From Pedobacter petrophilus (GTDB lineage: Bacteria; Bacteroidota; Bacteroidia; Sphingobacteriales; Sphingobacteriaceae): DNA of 64,000 nucleotides. Position 1 is the first letter of the stretch. The number at the start of each line of letters is the position of its first letter. Made by a program: the position numbers and the translations under genes. This document shows, piece by piece, positions 1-8,974 of this stretch. The notes below the pieces were generated by a model. That model saw only the letters and a program-made list of their open reading frames with translations. It had not been told where the DNA came from and did not search any database. The stretch is taken from assembly GCF_009674725.1 (NCBI RefSeq), contig NZ_WKKH01000009.1, positions 62,001-126,000 of the forward strand. The letters run 5' to 3'.

Positions 1-832
1 AGGAAGCCACAAACTACATCGCCTATGGCTATCCCAAAATAAGTGTACATAATTCCTGTTCCTGCATTCAGCACTTCTTTTGCACCTAATGCTTTCCCGA
101 TCTCAGGAGATTGTGTAACTAAAATTCCAACAATAAACCAAAGTGGTAAACCCAGGCAGATACAAGCCAGGTATTTTAAAAATCTTTTCCGATCAGAAAA
201 AAGCATAAAGAAATTTCCCTTTGAAACACTTTTAGACTGTTCCGCATTTTTGAACATGCCGGATTCAAATGTTCCAACGCGCAGGAGCAAGAGTAGCAAG
301 CCCATTCCGCCACCAACAAAGTATGAGGTTTGCCAGGTGAAGTGTTTACCAATGGTGGCTGCCGCTGCAGCACCTAACAACCCGATTCCGGCCACCACCA
401 TCGTTCCATAGCCGCGTTTTTCTTTGTCCATGGTTTCAGTTACCAAGGTAATCCCTGCACCTAATTCGCCTGCCAAACCAATTCCGGCAACAAATCTAAT
501 CATGGCATAGCTGTGTACATCTGTAGCAAATCCATTGGCAATGTTAGCCACTGAATACATTAGGATAGAACCAAACAGCACTTTAATACGACCAAACTTA
601 TCGCCAATGATCCCCCATAATAATCCGCCAAGTAACAGACCAAACATTTGCATGTTGATCACATATTCACCTTCAGTGCGCATTTGCTCTGGGGAAATAC
701 CGATATCTGAAAAGCTTTTTAATCGGACAACCGAAAAGAGAACAAGGTCATAAATGTCCACGAAGTAACCCAGGGCGGCTACGATGACCAGGAAAATGAC
801 GTTGCGTTTATTTGACTGAGTTTGGGAATCCA
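1..832 (-). CDS. MFS transporter, sugar/organic-acid type (3' end outside window)
   Basis: An open frame starts at an ATG (832) and runs off the left edge, so 277 N-terminal residues are visible and the C-terminal half is missing. The product is a hydrophobic polytopic protein. The first membrane segment (about residues 11-30) carries the YFVDIYDL sequence. The loop between segments 2 and 3 has the MFS signature GDKFGR (77-82), followed by a glycine-rich segment with GLAGELGAG. This pattern fits the metabolite:H+ symporter branch of the major facilitator superfamily in the inner membrane. The substrate cannot be read from sequence. It is transcribed away from the small lipoprotein gene next to it. 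Confidence 0.85.
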
Positions 833-899
833 TTTGACTATTTGGTTTATTTGTTGAAAGTACAAAATCAACCAAATAAAAAAAATAGATTTAAAAAAT

Positions 900-926
900 A
901 AAAGCCATCCGGTCTGGATGGCTTTT
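900..926 (-). terminator. Intrinsic terminator of the 70-aa lipoprotein gene
   Basis: There is a perfect 11-bp stem (AAAAGCCATCC with GGATGGCTTTT) and a 5-nt loop. On the minus strand it is followed by a T-rich run. It begins 8 nt past the stop codon of the small lipoprotein gene. Confidence 0.85.
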
Positions 927-933
927 ATCTCTC

Positions 934-1146
934 CTACATTGGAGGTGTTTTTGTTGTTGTATCTGGTGGCATTGTTTTAGAAGTATCCGCTGGTGTTGTA
1001 GTTTTTGTGGTATCCATTGGAGCAGTTGTTGTCGAATCTGTCTTTGTGCTGTCTGAAGAACCAGCCATATTTTTAGACGAATTGCATGCTGAAGTGGCAA
1101 TCATGATCGTACCAGCAAAAGCAAGACTTAAGATTATTTTTTTCAT
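934..1146 (-). CDS. Small Thr/Ser/Pro-rich lipoprotein (70 aa)
   Basis: The protein starts MKKIIL, has a hydrophobic stretch to about residue 20 and a lipobox-like ATSAC with the acceptor Cys at 21. Signal peptidase II processing would leave about 50 residues. The mature part is low complexity, made of repeated DTTKT/DSTKT/DTSKT units with prolines, and has no recognisable fold. Such short, disordered, surface-anchored lipoproteins are common in Pedobacter-like genomes and have no assigned function. A strong terminator follows, which supports a genuine single-gene transcript. Function unknown. Confidence 0.7.
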   Translation of the reverse strand: MKKIILSLAFAGTIMIATSACNSSKNMAGSSDSTKTDSTTTAPMDTTKTTTPADTSKTMPPDTTTKTPPM

Positions 1147-1547
1147 AGTTTTTTATTGTTATCTATAGTGTTAACAACAATGTCATCATTTGGTTTTATT
1201 TTTTTAGACAAAAACCATTTAAGTTGTATATAACCTGCAGATTTAAAGCTTATTATGGTTAAAAATAAAATAATTTAAGTGTGTAAATTATACACTATAC
1301 TACAACATTGTTACGCTCAACATTAAATAATCTGACAATAATTTCTTTTGATTTAGTAATGATCGCCCAGGTTCTGTGCCCTCACGAACCGGTATTTGAG
1401 ATAAAGAGATAAACTAATGGCAGTTCATATTAGCACTACAACTGATACCTGTCTGCGTATCGGTGTGCTCTCCCCTTTTGTCAGATTGTTGCAAAACATC
1501 GGTCGAAAAGTTTAAAAAACGGCAAATCTTTCTGATATTAGTAATGT
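1147..1547. other. Intergenic region of 401 bp between divergent genes
   Basis: No coding region or RNA gene was recognised. The only structured element is the palindrome GTGTAAATTATACAC at 1281-1295, listed separately. The interval must hold the promoters of the divergent lipoprotein and DUF4442 genes, but no good TAnnTTTG element stood out. Confidence 0.5.
1281..1297. promoter_or_regulatory. Palindromic candidate operator GTGTAAATTATACACTA
   Basis: This is an inverted repeat with GTGTA/TACAC arms around an AATTA centre. A near-identical 17-mer differing at one base lies at 40472-40488, upstream of gnd. The recurrence in two intergenic settings suggests a regulator-binding site. The regulator is unknown. 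Confidence 0.35.
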
Positions 1548-2033
1548 ATGATTATTTCTCAAAATGCGCTAAAATGGGTAATGCGATTGTATCCACCTTT
1601 GTTATTTCAACGCATTTGGGTACAGCGGTTTGAGGGCGAATTTAAAAGCTGCACCGTAAAAATCAGCAGGAGTTTTCTAAATAAAAACTATAATGGCTCG
1701 ATTTTCGGAGGAACAATTTATGCGGCAACAGACCCATTTTATGCTTTATTATTTGACCAGCTGATGCAACGCCGCGGTTTTAAAGTTCGTGTTTGGCTGA
1801 AAAGTGCATCCATTCAATATCTAAAGCCTGGAAGATCGAATTTATACTTTACCATTAACCTTACTGATGAAATGATTAACGAGGCTGAAGTGGCGTTGCG
1901 AACGGTAGGCAAATTTGTGAAAGCTTACCCGATGGAACTCACCAACAAAAGTGGAGAGCTTTGCGCTACCGTAATGAATGAAGTTTATATCCGAAACCTG
2001 CATCAGGGCGAAACGGCCACAGTTGCTTATTAG
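1548..2033 (+). CDS. DUF4442 domain protein (hotdog-fold thioesterase-like)
   Basis: This 161-residue cytosolic protein matches the DUF4442 pattern in my recall: an N-terminal PPLLFQRIW segment, then FLNKNYNGSIFGGTIYAATDPFY near residues 44-65, a typical hotdog central helix region. The family is related to PaaI/YiiD-C thioesterases, but activity is not established for most members. The gene ends 8 nt before the AlbA_2 gene, so the two are probably co-transcribed. The start ATG follows a long intergenic region. Substrate unknown. Confidence 0.75.
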   Translation: MIISQNALKWVMRLYPPLLFQRIWVQRFEGEFKSCTVKISRSFLNKNYNGSIFGGTIYAATDPFYALLFDQLMQRRGFKVRVWLKSASIQYLKPGRSNLYFTINLTDEMINEAEVALRTVGKFVKAYPMELTNKSGELCATVMNEVYIRNLHQGETATVAY

Positions 2034-2041
2034 TTTATTAT

Positions 2042-2677
2042 ATGCCGAGTATTAAAAGTTTGATTTTGCAGGGTGAAGGTGTTCAGCTTGATTTTAAAAA
2101 GACGATAACCAATACCGAAAAAATTGCCAAAAGCCTGGTTGCCTTTGCAAATAACAAAGGTGGAAAGTTATTGATAGGCGTTGCAGATGATGGTACTATT
2201 AAAGGTGTAAAATCCGAAGAGGAAGAGAAATATATGATTCTCACCGCTGCACATCAGTTCTGTAAGCCTGCAATCGAGCCAACCTTCGAAGAAATCTATG
2301 TGGATGACAAACTGGTTCTGGTTGCAAACATTCCAGAGAGTGACTTGAAACCCCATTACGCGATGGATGATCAGAAAAAATGGTGGGCGTACATTCGGAT
2401 CGATGATAAAAGCGTACTGGCCAGCAAAATCATTGTGGAAGTTTTAAAGAACGATCATCAGGATCAGGGAGTACTCATCTCCTACTCTGAAAATGAAAAA
2501 CAGCTTCTTGAATATTTAGATAGCCAAGAACGAATAACCCTCAAAGAGTTTAGTAAACTGCTGCGCTGCTCTTATCGCAAGGCTCAAAAAATACTTGTCA
2601 GTTTGATTATCACCAATGTGATCAGAACACATACCAGCGAAAAGGAAGAATATTTTACAGCAGTGAAGCATCTCTAA
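2042..2677 (+). CDS. AlbA_2 (Schlafen-like) putative DNA/RNA-binding protein with C-terminal helix-turn-helix
   Basis: The N-terminal domain (residues about 8-125) has the AlbA_2 pattern: GEGVQLDFK, then AFANNKGG and LLIGVADDG at 34-52. The C-terminal third (about 140-205) resembles a winged helix, with ITLKEFSKLLRCSYRKAQKIL as the probable recognition segment. The protein is 211 residues, has no signal peptide and lies 8 nt after the DUF4442 gene. The family is annotated as putative ATP-binding transcriptional regulators. Some relatives occur in defence systems, but nothing nearby supports a defence role here. Confidence 0.75.
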   Translation: MPSIKSLILQGEGVQLDFKKTITNTEKIAKSLVAFANNKGGKLLIGVADDGTIKGVKSEEEEKYMILTAAHQFCKPAIEPTFEEIYVDDKLVLVANIPESDLKPHYAMDDQKKWWAYIRIDDKSVLASKIIVEVLKNDHQDQGVLISYSENEKQLLEYLDSQERITLKEFSKLLRCSYRKAQKILVSLIITNVIRTHTSEKEEYFTAVKHL

Positions 2678-2796
2678 CGCGGCAACAATAGTTTTATCCT
2701 TAAATAGGAAGTTTTATGTCATCAAAAGCATTACGCAAAAATAAACTTTTGCTTCACTGCCTTTATTGAGCGCTGAAAAAGCGACCTTTGCGGACT

Positions 2797-4173
2797 ATGT
2801 TTTCCAGAATCTACGCTAAATATAAAAACTACTATAAGGAAAATCTGCTTCTGGCTTTGCCAATAGTAGGGTCTCAGGTTGGGCACACTTTAGTGCATAT
2901 GGCCGACAGTATAATCGTTGGGCATTTTACGGATACCACGCAACTCGCATCTGTTTCCCTGGTTAACAGCATTTTTATCTTAATCATGGTTATTGGTCTG
3001 GGCATCTCCTATGGCTTAACCCCCTTGATTGCACAGGAAAATGGTCGTCAAAACCATGCGGAATGTGGAAGGTTACTATCAAACAGCTTAATTATTAATA
3101 TTCTGATTGGAATTTTCTTGTATGGCATCGTGCATTTTGGTGTGTTACTGGTTATTGATCACCTGAACCAAACTCCCGCTGTAGTAAGTTATGCTAAACC
3201 ATATTTAGGCTTGCTTTCGGTGTCTATTATTCCCCTTTTGATTTTTCAGACCTTTAAGCAGTTTGCCGAAGGTTTAGGTTTCACTAAGCAGGCGATGTTT
3301 GTGTCGATCTGGGGCAATGTGCTTAATATAACGTTGGGAATAATTTTTGTAAAAGGGATGTTTGGGATCAAACCAATGGGCGTAAGCGGCGTCGGTTTAA
3401 GTACCTTAATTGATAGAACGCTCATGGCAGTGGTGATGGCTGTTTATGTTTTAAGATCAAAACATTTCAAAAAATACCTGACTGATTTCAGGGCTACATT
3501 TATGGATAAGATCAGGGCTTTTAAACTGATTAAAATTGGCGCGCCGGTTGCCATGCAATATTCTTTTGAAATAAGTGCCTTTAGCGGTGCCGCGATTTTG
3601 ATAGGTACCATTGGCGAGGTGGAGCAAGCTGCGCACCAGATTGCAATTGGCCTGGCTGCGATGACGTATATGATGGCGAGCGGAGTAGCATCTGCAGCAA
3701 CCATAAAAACCGGGAACAACTTTGGTAAAAATAATTTTAATGACCTTCGTAAATCTGCTATAGCGAGTTACCATGTTATTTTATTGTTCATGTCTTGTAC
3801 GGCAATCATGTTTATGCTGGCCAATAACTTACTGCCATTTATTTATACAGGCGATTTAAAAGTAGTAGCAATTGCATCACAACTGGTAATCATAGCCGGT
3901 TTCTTTCAGCTTTTTGATGGCACACAGGTTGTTGGTTTAGGGGTGCTCAGAGGGATTGGTGATGTAAATATCCCTACTTTTATTACCTTTTTAGCTTACT
4001 GGGTGGTTGGAATTCCGGTGGGTTACGTACTTGGTTTCCACTTTGGTTTGGGAGTAAACGGGATCTGGTATGGCTTAACTCTTGGTTTATTAACAGCTTC
4101 TATCCTATTGTTTCTTAGATTTCAGAATAAAACAAGAGCATTAAATGTAGCGACTAGCGTTGATCACAATTAA
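2797..4173 (+). CDS. MATE family multidrug/Na+ efflux transporter
   Basis: This 458-residue protein has about twelve predicted membrane segments in two homologous halves. It begins LALPIVGSQVGHTLVHMADS, the typical MatE first helix, and repeats the pattern from about residue 235 (IKIGAPVAMQYSFE). The family exports cationic drugs and metabolites using Na+ or H+ gradients across the inner membrane. I place the start at ATG 2797 rather than the in-frame TTG at 2788, because the family N-terminus begins there. A strong hairpin follows at 4177. The substrate is unknown. Confidence 0.88.
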   Translation: MFSRIYAKYKNYYKENLLLALPIVGSQVGHTLVHMADSIIVGHFTDTTQLASVSLVNSIFILIMVIGLGISYGLTPLIAQENGRQNHAECGRLLSNSLIINILIGIFLYGIVHFGVLLVIDHLNQTPAVVSYAKPYLGLLSVSIIPLLIFQTFKQFAEGLGFTKQAMFVSIWGNVLNITLGIIFVKGMFGIKPMGVSGVGLSTLIDRTLMAVVMAVYVLRSKHFKKYLTDFRATFMDKIRAFKLIKIGAPVAMQYSFEISAFSGAAILIGTIGEVEQAAHQIAIGLAAMTYMMASGVASAATIKTGNNFGKNNFNDLRKSAIASYHVILLFMSCTAIMFMLANNLLPFIYTGDLKVVAIASQLVIIAGFFQLFDGTQVVGLGVLRGIGDVNIPTFITFLAYWVVGIPVGYVLGFHFGLGVNGIWYGLTLGLLTASILLFLRFQNKTRALNVATSVDHN

Positions 4174-4176
4174 CAA

Positions 4177-4213
4177 AAAAATAGCGATCTGTTTATCGCA
4201 GATCGCTATTTTT
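4177..4213. terminator. Bidirectional terminator between convergent genes
   Basis: A 15-bp perfect stem (left arm 4177-4191, right arm 4199-4213) encloses a 7-nt loop. A-rich and T-rich flanks on the two sides let it serve both the MATE gene and the convergent lipoprotein gene. Confidence 0.9.
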
Positions 4214-4242
4214 TAAAGTTGCCTGATTATTTCTTTATATGA

Positions 4243-4977
4243 CTATTTTCCGCCAACATTAACCACTACGCCAATTGTAAATATGGAGTTCCCGGCTGAC
4301 ATATATTTGCGGTTCTTTAAACCGATGTTGCTACTGGTGGTATATTGAAGCTGAACAACCTTGCTTAATGCCATCCTGGTGAAGAAAACCGGCTCGAAAA
4401 AGATGTTATCTTCCTTCGGCTGAACTACACCATTTAAAAAGAAACGATCCATTTTAACATGACTTATTCTTAACGCTGTACCATAATTAATCGGAAAATC
4501 TGTTCCAAACAAGCGAAGATTATTTTTCTTTTTGGAACTGTAGTTCACTTGCAAAAATGATTTCCGGTAATCTACTTCCTGAAATTCGCTACTTAGCAAT
4601 ACATCATCCTTATAGTCTCTAAATGTAATATCGCTCCAGCCCTTTCCAACTCCGGCATAAATTTCAATAATTCTGTTGTTATCAGGTCCAAAAGTATCAA
4701 AATATCCACCCCCAATTTCCACCAGCTTATGACCAAAATCTTTTCTTTTCCGGTCGTTGCTCATAGTCGAGCCACTAAACAATACGCCAACATGATCTGA
4801 TACAGCATATGCACCATTAATACTGGCGTTTCCTTTTAGAGAGATATGGCCACCGCCACTAAACTCACCCTGCTTACTCAACATTGGAGTATTGGGAACA
4901 TTGGGCATGTATACCGAAGAACAACTTGCTGTAAAAAGTGCTAAAACTGGGATTGCGAAACGTAGGTGCTTGATCAT
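4243..4977 (-). CDS. Putative outer-membrane lipoprotein with beta-barrel-like sequence
   Basis: The product is 244 residues from ATG 4977, with a hydrophobic leader and the lipobox TASC, giving a lipidated Cys at 19. The mature part alternates hydrophobic and polar residues in short strands (for example GGHISLKGNASINGAYAVSDHVG) and ends FTIGVVVNVGGK. This is suggestive of an outer-membrane beta-barrel-like domain. An in-frame TTG at 5004 would add nine residues ahead of the leader and is less likely. It lies just downstream of the TruC-like gene. I recognise no named family. Confidence 0.65.
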   Translation of the reverse strand: MIKHLRFAIPVLALFTASCSSVYMPNVPNTPMLSKQGEFSGGGHISLKGNASINGAYAVSDHVGVLFSGSTMSNDRKRKDFGHKLVEIGGGYFDTFGPDNNRIIEIYAGVGKGWSDITFRDYKDDVLLSSEFQEVDYRKSFLQVNYSSKKKNNLRLFGTDFPINYGTALRISHVKMDRFFLNGVVQPKEDNIFFEPVFFTRMALSKVVQLQYTTSSNIGLKNRKYMSAGNSIFTIGVVVNVGGK

Positions 4978-5016
4978 AGGTGTCTTTATAAACAGATTTT
5001 TCAATCAAAAATTGTG

Positions 5017-5700
5017 TTAGATTATAATATTCATGAATTGCATTACACGCTTAAACTCATCATGAAGATTTGCTTTTAAATGAATTTTTTCAGCAGTAAT
5101 GGGATGGGTAAAACTTAATTCTGAAGCATGAAGTAACATGGTAGACATGTTCCATTGTTCCAGAAAGAATTTATTTTGTTTATTGCAACCGTGTGTGCGG
5201 TCGCCGATAATGGGGTGAAGAATATGGCTAAAGTGTCTTCTCAACTGGTGCATTCTGCCCGTTTTGGGCATAGCTTCTACTAAAGAATATCTGGATGTAG
5301 GATGTTTCCCGAACGGAATATCAATTTCTGCCCTTTGTAATGTCTTAAAAGAAGTGAAAGCCTCTTGTATGGTGCCGTTTTCCTTTGCCAGCGGATAATC
5401 AATATCCATTGAATCCGGAGCGAAGCCTCGCAGAATAGCAAGGTATTTTTTGTCAGTTTCTGTATTCATAAATTGCTGATGCATAGCAATTTCAGAGGGT
5501 TTATCAAAAGCAAATAATAAAATCCCGCCAGTCTTCCGATCCAGACGATGAACAGGACTCACATGTTTACTAACCTGATCCCGAAGCATTTGTAAAGCGA
5601 ACTCGGTGGCATCTCTTGCAATCGATGATTGATGAACCAACAGTCCATGCGGTTTGTTAATGGCAATTAAATTTTCGTCTTCGTAAATGATCTCCAGCAT
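5017..5700 (-). CDS. truC: RluA-family pseudouridine synthase, TruC-like (tRNA Psi65)
   Basis: The 227-residue protein has the RluA catalytic motif HRLDRKTGG at 51-59, with Asp54 as the expected nucleophile. The substrate-side motifs GRMHQLRRHFSH and PIIGDRTHG follow. There is no S4 domain and the protein is short, which fits TruC (pseudouridine at tRNA position 65) better than RluC/RluD. The start ATG gives the family-typical beginning LEIIYEDENLIAINKP. The exact target base is inferred from family resemblance. Confidence 0.82.
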   Translation of the reverse strand: MLEIIYEDENLIAINKPHGLLVHQSSIARDATEFALQMLRDQVSKHVSPVHRLDRKTGGILLFAFDKPSEIAMHQQFMNTETDKKYLAILRGFAPDSMDIDYPLAKENGTIQEAFTSFKTLQRAEIDIPFGKHPTSRYSLVEAMPKTGRMHQLRRHFSHILHPIIGDRTHGCNKQNKFFLEQWNMSTMLLHASELSFTHPITAEKIHLKANLHDEFKRVMQFMNIII

Positions 5701-5848
5701 ATTGTCGCGAAGATAAGAATATGAAATTTGATTTCAATCTCACTGAAGACTTTGCAGCGACTAATTTTTTTATCGATTATTGTCTCGCCGACCAGAATTC
5801 GTGGTTAAGTGTAATTCCCTTTCGATTCAATGTATATTTTCTATAAGT

Positions 5849-6754
5849 TTAACTAAACAAATCAAAAGCAACTTTATACGTATTGCAATGTGCATCCACG
5901 ATATCGCGAATGTTTACCGAATATCCGCCACCCATGCTGATTTGCATAGGTAAACCTCTGGTTTTGCAACCTTCAATCACTATTCTATCGCGTTCTTTGC
6001 ATGCCGCTTTAGTTAATGCAATTTTTCCGAGTTTGTCTGTAGCAAGTACATCCACACCCGAAAGATAAAATACAAAATCTGGTTTCGCCCTATGGAATGC
6101 GATTTGTAAATGCTGTCTCAATAATGTAAGGTATTCTTCATCCTGAATACCATCAGCTAACGGAACATCCAAATCTGATCGTTCCTTTCTAAATGGAAAG
6201 TTCTTTTCGCCATGCATAGAAAAAGTGAAAACCCGGGGTTCTTTATGAAAAATTTCTGCGGTTCCGTTTCCCTGATGTACATCTAAATCAACGATTAATA
6301 TATTTTCACATAACTTATTACTTAAAAGATAGTTAGCTGCTATTGCCTGATCATTTAATAAACAAAAACCTTCCCCCCAGTTGCTGCCAGAATGGTGTGT
6401 TCCGCCAGCCATGTTAAAAGATACCGCTCTACTGTTCAGTGCATGTATAGCACCATCTATTGTGCCTTGCGTAATCCTGAGCTCCCGCTCTAATAACTGC
6501 GCATTTAAAGGAAAACCTATTCGTCTTTGCTCCTTTGGAGGTAACGTTAAATCCCGAAGCTGCTCCCAATAATTTTTGTGGTGGGTGAGTAATATGGTCT
6601 TTTCATCAACCGGTTCAGGACTAAATAAGTGATGTTGTTCAATGATTCCCTCATGCAATAGTTGCGCTGGAATTAACTCGTACTTCAACATAGGGAAACG
6701 ATGTCCCTCAGACAATGGATGAGCATACAAATAATGGTAAGCAATTTTAATCAT
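5849..6754 (-). CDS. Histone deacetylase-family Zn-dependent deacylase
   Basis: The 301-residue protein is a complete HDAC/AcuC/acetylpolyamine amidohydrolase-type fold. The tandem catalytic histidines are at 120-121 (GGTHHSG). Probable zinc ligands are Asp158 and His160 (DLDVHQGNGT) and Asp235 (SGVDVLA). Bacterial relatives deacetylate acetyl-lysine, acetylpolyamines or acetoin-related substrates, and the substrate here is unknown. The gene overlaps the upstream bestrophin gene by 8 nt (ATGATTAA), so translation is probably coupled. Confidence 0.88.
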   Translation of the reverse strand: MIKIAYHYLYAHPLSEGHRFPMLKYELIPAQLLHEGIIEQHHLFSPEPVDEKTILLTHHKNYWEQLRDLTLPPKEQRRIGFPLNAQLLERELRITQGTIDGAIHALNSRAVSFNMAGGTHHSGSNWGEGFCLLNDQAIAANYLLSNKLCENILIVDLDVHQGNGTAEIFHKEPRVFTFSMHGEKNFPFRKERSDLDVPLADGIQDEEYLTLLRQHLQIAFHRAKPDFVFYLSGVDVLATDKLGKIALTKAACKERDRIVIEGCKTRGLPMQISMGGGYSVNIRDIVDAHCNTYKVAFDLFS

Positions 6755-7613
6755 TACCCAGAATTTCCTCTACATGTTTTTCAATATTATTGCAAATGGT
6801 ATCTACAGGTAAATCGTTTGCATCCATCCCGAAAGGATCTTCTATTTCTTCAGCTATGAGCTCCAAACTTGCTAGTACATAGAGAATAAAGGGAACAATC
6901 AGCACCAGGTAATAACCCAGGCTGAAGACCCAGCCGATAGGAATAGTAAGAACATAAATGAAGATAAATTTTTTAATGAACGCGCTATATGAATATGGGA
7001 TTGGTGTATTTTTGATCCGCTCACAGCCTCCACAGATATCTGTAAACTGGTTCACATCATTTGTCAATATAATGAGTTGCTCCTGCGAAATTAAGCCCTG
7101 CCTTAATAAGTCATAAATCCGGGTAATCATGCTACTGGCCACCTGATTCGGTATGTGCTTGCCATCCTTAACTTCAATCAGGAAGCTGTTTTTTCCAAAG
7201 TATTTTTTCTCCCGAAGATGTTCTTTCATCGCGAAAGCAAATTTTGGAATTCCATATTCAAAGAAACGCAGGTCATCTTCCGGCAATTTCAAAGCTTTTA
7301 TTTTCATGGCGAAGTTTCGGCTTACATTCGTCAAACCGCCTAAAAGCTTGCGTCCATCCCACCAGCGATCGTAAGAGGTATTGGTGCGAAAAACAAGGAG
7401 CATGGAAATTACAAAACCGAGCAGGCTATGCATCATTCCAATATTACTCACATAGTCACTTTTAGAAAGCTTAAAAACATTAAGTTCCAAAAAGGCTACT
7501 AATGCTGAAAATATGGATACGCTGATCATCAGCGGCCATAGCTTTAAAATAGTATCTCCTTTATGAAAGTGGAAAATATAGGTAAACCAATCTTTTGGAT
7601 TGTAATTAATCAT
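6747..7613 (-). CDS. Bestrophin-family (UPF0187) anion channel
   Basis: The 288-residue membrane protein has the bestrophin signature SYDRWWDGRKLLGGL near residue 80, where helix 2 lines the pore. It has further membrane segments near 35-55 and 210-245, and the acidic C-terminal part includes EEIEDPFGMDANDLP, the family Ca2+-clasp-like region. Bacterial bestrophins such as KpBest form pentameric inner-membrane ion channels. It sits in a row kynU-bestrophin-HDAC with an 11-nt gap and an 8-nt overlap, consistent with one operon. Confidence 0.9.
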   Translation of the reverse strand: MINYNPKDWFTYIFHFHKGDTILKLWPLMISVSIFSALVAFLELNVFKLSKSDYVSNIGMMHSLLGFVISMLLVFRTNTSYDRWWDGRKLLGGLTNVSRNFAMKIKALKLPEDDLRFFEYGIPKFAFAMKEHLREKKYFGKNSFLIEVKDGKHIPNQVASSMITRIYDLLRQGLISQEQLIILTNDVNQFTDICGGCERIKNTPIPYSYSAFIKKFIFIYVLTIPIGWVFSLGYYLVLIVPFILYVLASLELIAEEIEDPFGMDANDLPVDTICNNIEKHVEEILGND

Positions 7614-7624
7614 AATGAATAGTG

Positions 7625-8911
7625 CTATAAAGTTGCTTTACAAACTTTCAGCAGAGTCTGTCCTGTTAAATAAATATCTTCGAAAGAATTGTAAAGAGGA
7701 ATCGGGCTTAATCGAATTACATTGGGTTCACGCCAGTCTCCAAGAACATGGTTAGCCACAAGTCCATCGAAAATCTCTTTTCCATTTTTGGCGGCGATGA
7801 TGGATAATTGTGCACCCCTGTCTTTTGGGTTTTCGGGGGTAATGATCCTGAATTGCTCAGCATTTAATTCTTTATTAACCTCATTAATAATAAAATACAA
7901 GTATCCGGTTAATGCAATACTTTTATCCCTTAACGGAGATAAGAATCCTGCATTTTCAAAGATTTTTAAAGATGCGTGATAGAGCGCCATTGGCATTACC
8001 TGGGTGCAACTCACCTGCCAGCCATCGGCTCCGGCTTCAGGAATAAACCCTTTTTCCATTTTAAAACGTTTATCTTCCTGATAGCCCCACCAACCTGCAA
8101 AACGATTTAAGGTACGATCATTAAAATGTTTTTCATGAACGAATATTCCGGCTATGCCACCCGGGCCAGAGTTTTGATATTTATAAGAGCACCAACATGC
8201 AAAGTCAACACCCCAATCATGGAGCTTCACCGGCACATTTCCTGCGGCATGAGCTAAATCCCAGCCAACTATGGCACCGGCCGCTTGACCAGCCTGCGTA
8301 ATCTGCTTCATATCATACCACTGGCCGGTGTAATAATTTATGCCACCAAAAAGCACCAAGGCCAGCTCGTCACGGTGTTCGCTGATTTTGGCAATGATAT
8401 CTTCTGTTCTTAGCGTGTCTTCACCCGCCCTCGGAAAAACTTCTATAATCACATCATCCGGTTGATATCCATGAAATCTGACCTGACTTTCTATCGCGTA
8501 TTGATCAGATGGAAAAGCACCACCCTCCATGATAATTTTAACCCGCTTGCCCTTTGGCTGGTAAAAGCTAACCATTAATAAGTGTAAGTTTACCGTAAGG
8601 GTATTCATCGGGCAAACCTCAGCCGGAAAAGCGCCAACAATTGGTGCCATTAGGGCTTTAAGCTCTTTATGATAAAACATCCAGGGTTCTTCGCCATCAA
8701 ACCACCCTTCTACCGCTAAATTTGCCCAGTTAGTTAATTGCCTCTTTAATACCTCGCTTGCTACTTTAGGTTGCAAACCTAAAGAATTACCACACAGATA
8801 GATAAATTCTTTACCTTTATGATTTGGAAATAAAAATTGTTTCCTGAACTCTTTTAAAGCATCATTCTCATCCTGCTCCCGTGCAAACGCCAAGTTGTTT
8901 TTAAAATTCAT
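7625..8911 (-). CDS. kynU: Kynureninase
   Basis: The 428-residue PLP enzyme of fold type I would cleave L-kynurenine (or 3-hydroxykynurenine) to anthranilate (or 3-hydroxyanthranilate) and alanine. The PLP lysine is Lys244 in CWCSYKYQNSGPGG, preceded by the cofactor-binding Asp of WDLAHAAGN (216-224). The length is normal for the family. The other kynurenine-pathway genes (tryptophan dioxygenase, formamidase, monooxygenase) are not in the window, so whether it feeds catabolism or NAD synthesis cannot be judged. A terminator upstream separates it from the PPOX gene. Confidence 0.93.
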   Translation of the reverse strand: MNFKNNLAFAREQDENDALKEFRKQFLFPNHKGKEFIYLCGNSLGLQPKVASEVLKRQLTNWANLAVEGWFDGEEPWMFYHKELKALMAPIVGAFPAEVCPMNTLTVNLHLLMVSFYQPKGKRVKIIMEGGAFPSDQYAIESQVRFHGYQPDDVIIEVFPRAGEDTLRTEDIIAKISEHRDELALVLFGGINYYTGQWYDMKQITQAGQAAGAIVGWDLAHAAGNVPVKLHDWGVDFACWCSYKYQNSGPGGIAGIFVHEKHFNDRTLNRFAGWWGYQEDKRFKMEKGFIPEAGADGWQVSCTQVMPMALYHASLKIFENAGFLSPLRDKSIALTGYLYFIINEVNKELNAEQFRIITPENPKDRGAQLSIIAAKNGKEIFDGLVANHVLGDWREPNVIRLSPIPLYNSFEDIYLTGQTLLKVCKATL

Positions 8912-8926
8912 TATCCAATATTACAA

Positions 8927-8959
8927 AAAAAGCAGGTATTGTTTCCAATCCTGCTTTTT
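8927..8959 (-). terminator. Intrinsic terminator of the PPOX-fold gene
   Basis: Arms AAAAAGCAGG and CCTGCTTTTT enclose an inner ATTG/CAAT stem. On the minus strand a T-run follows. It lies 15 nt after the stop at 8975 and ahead of the kynU start. Confidence 0.8.
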
Positions 8960-8974
8960 AAGGTGATGATATAT

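Noticed and set aside
43..411. 122-codon plus-strand frame in the first 400 bases
   Set aside because: It is antisense to the MFS transporter, whose reading frame continues off the left edge and has clear MFS motifs.
2042..2677. AlbA_2 protein considered as part of an antiphage defence system
   Set aside because: No effector, nuclease or other defence gene is beside it. The neighbours are a hotdog protein and a MATE transporter.
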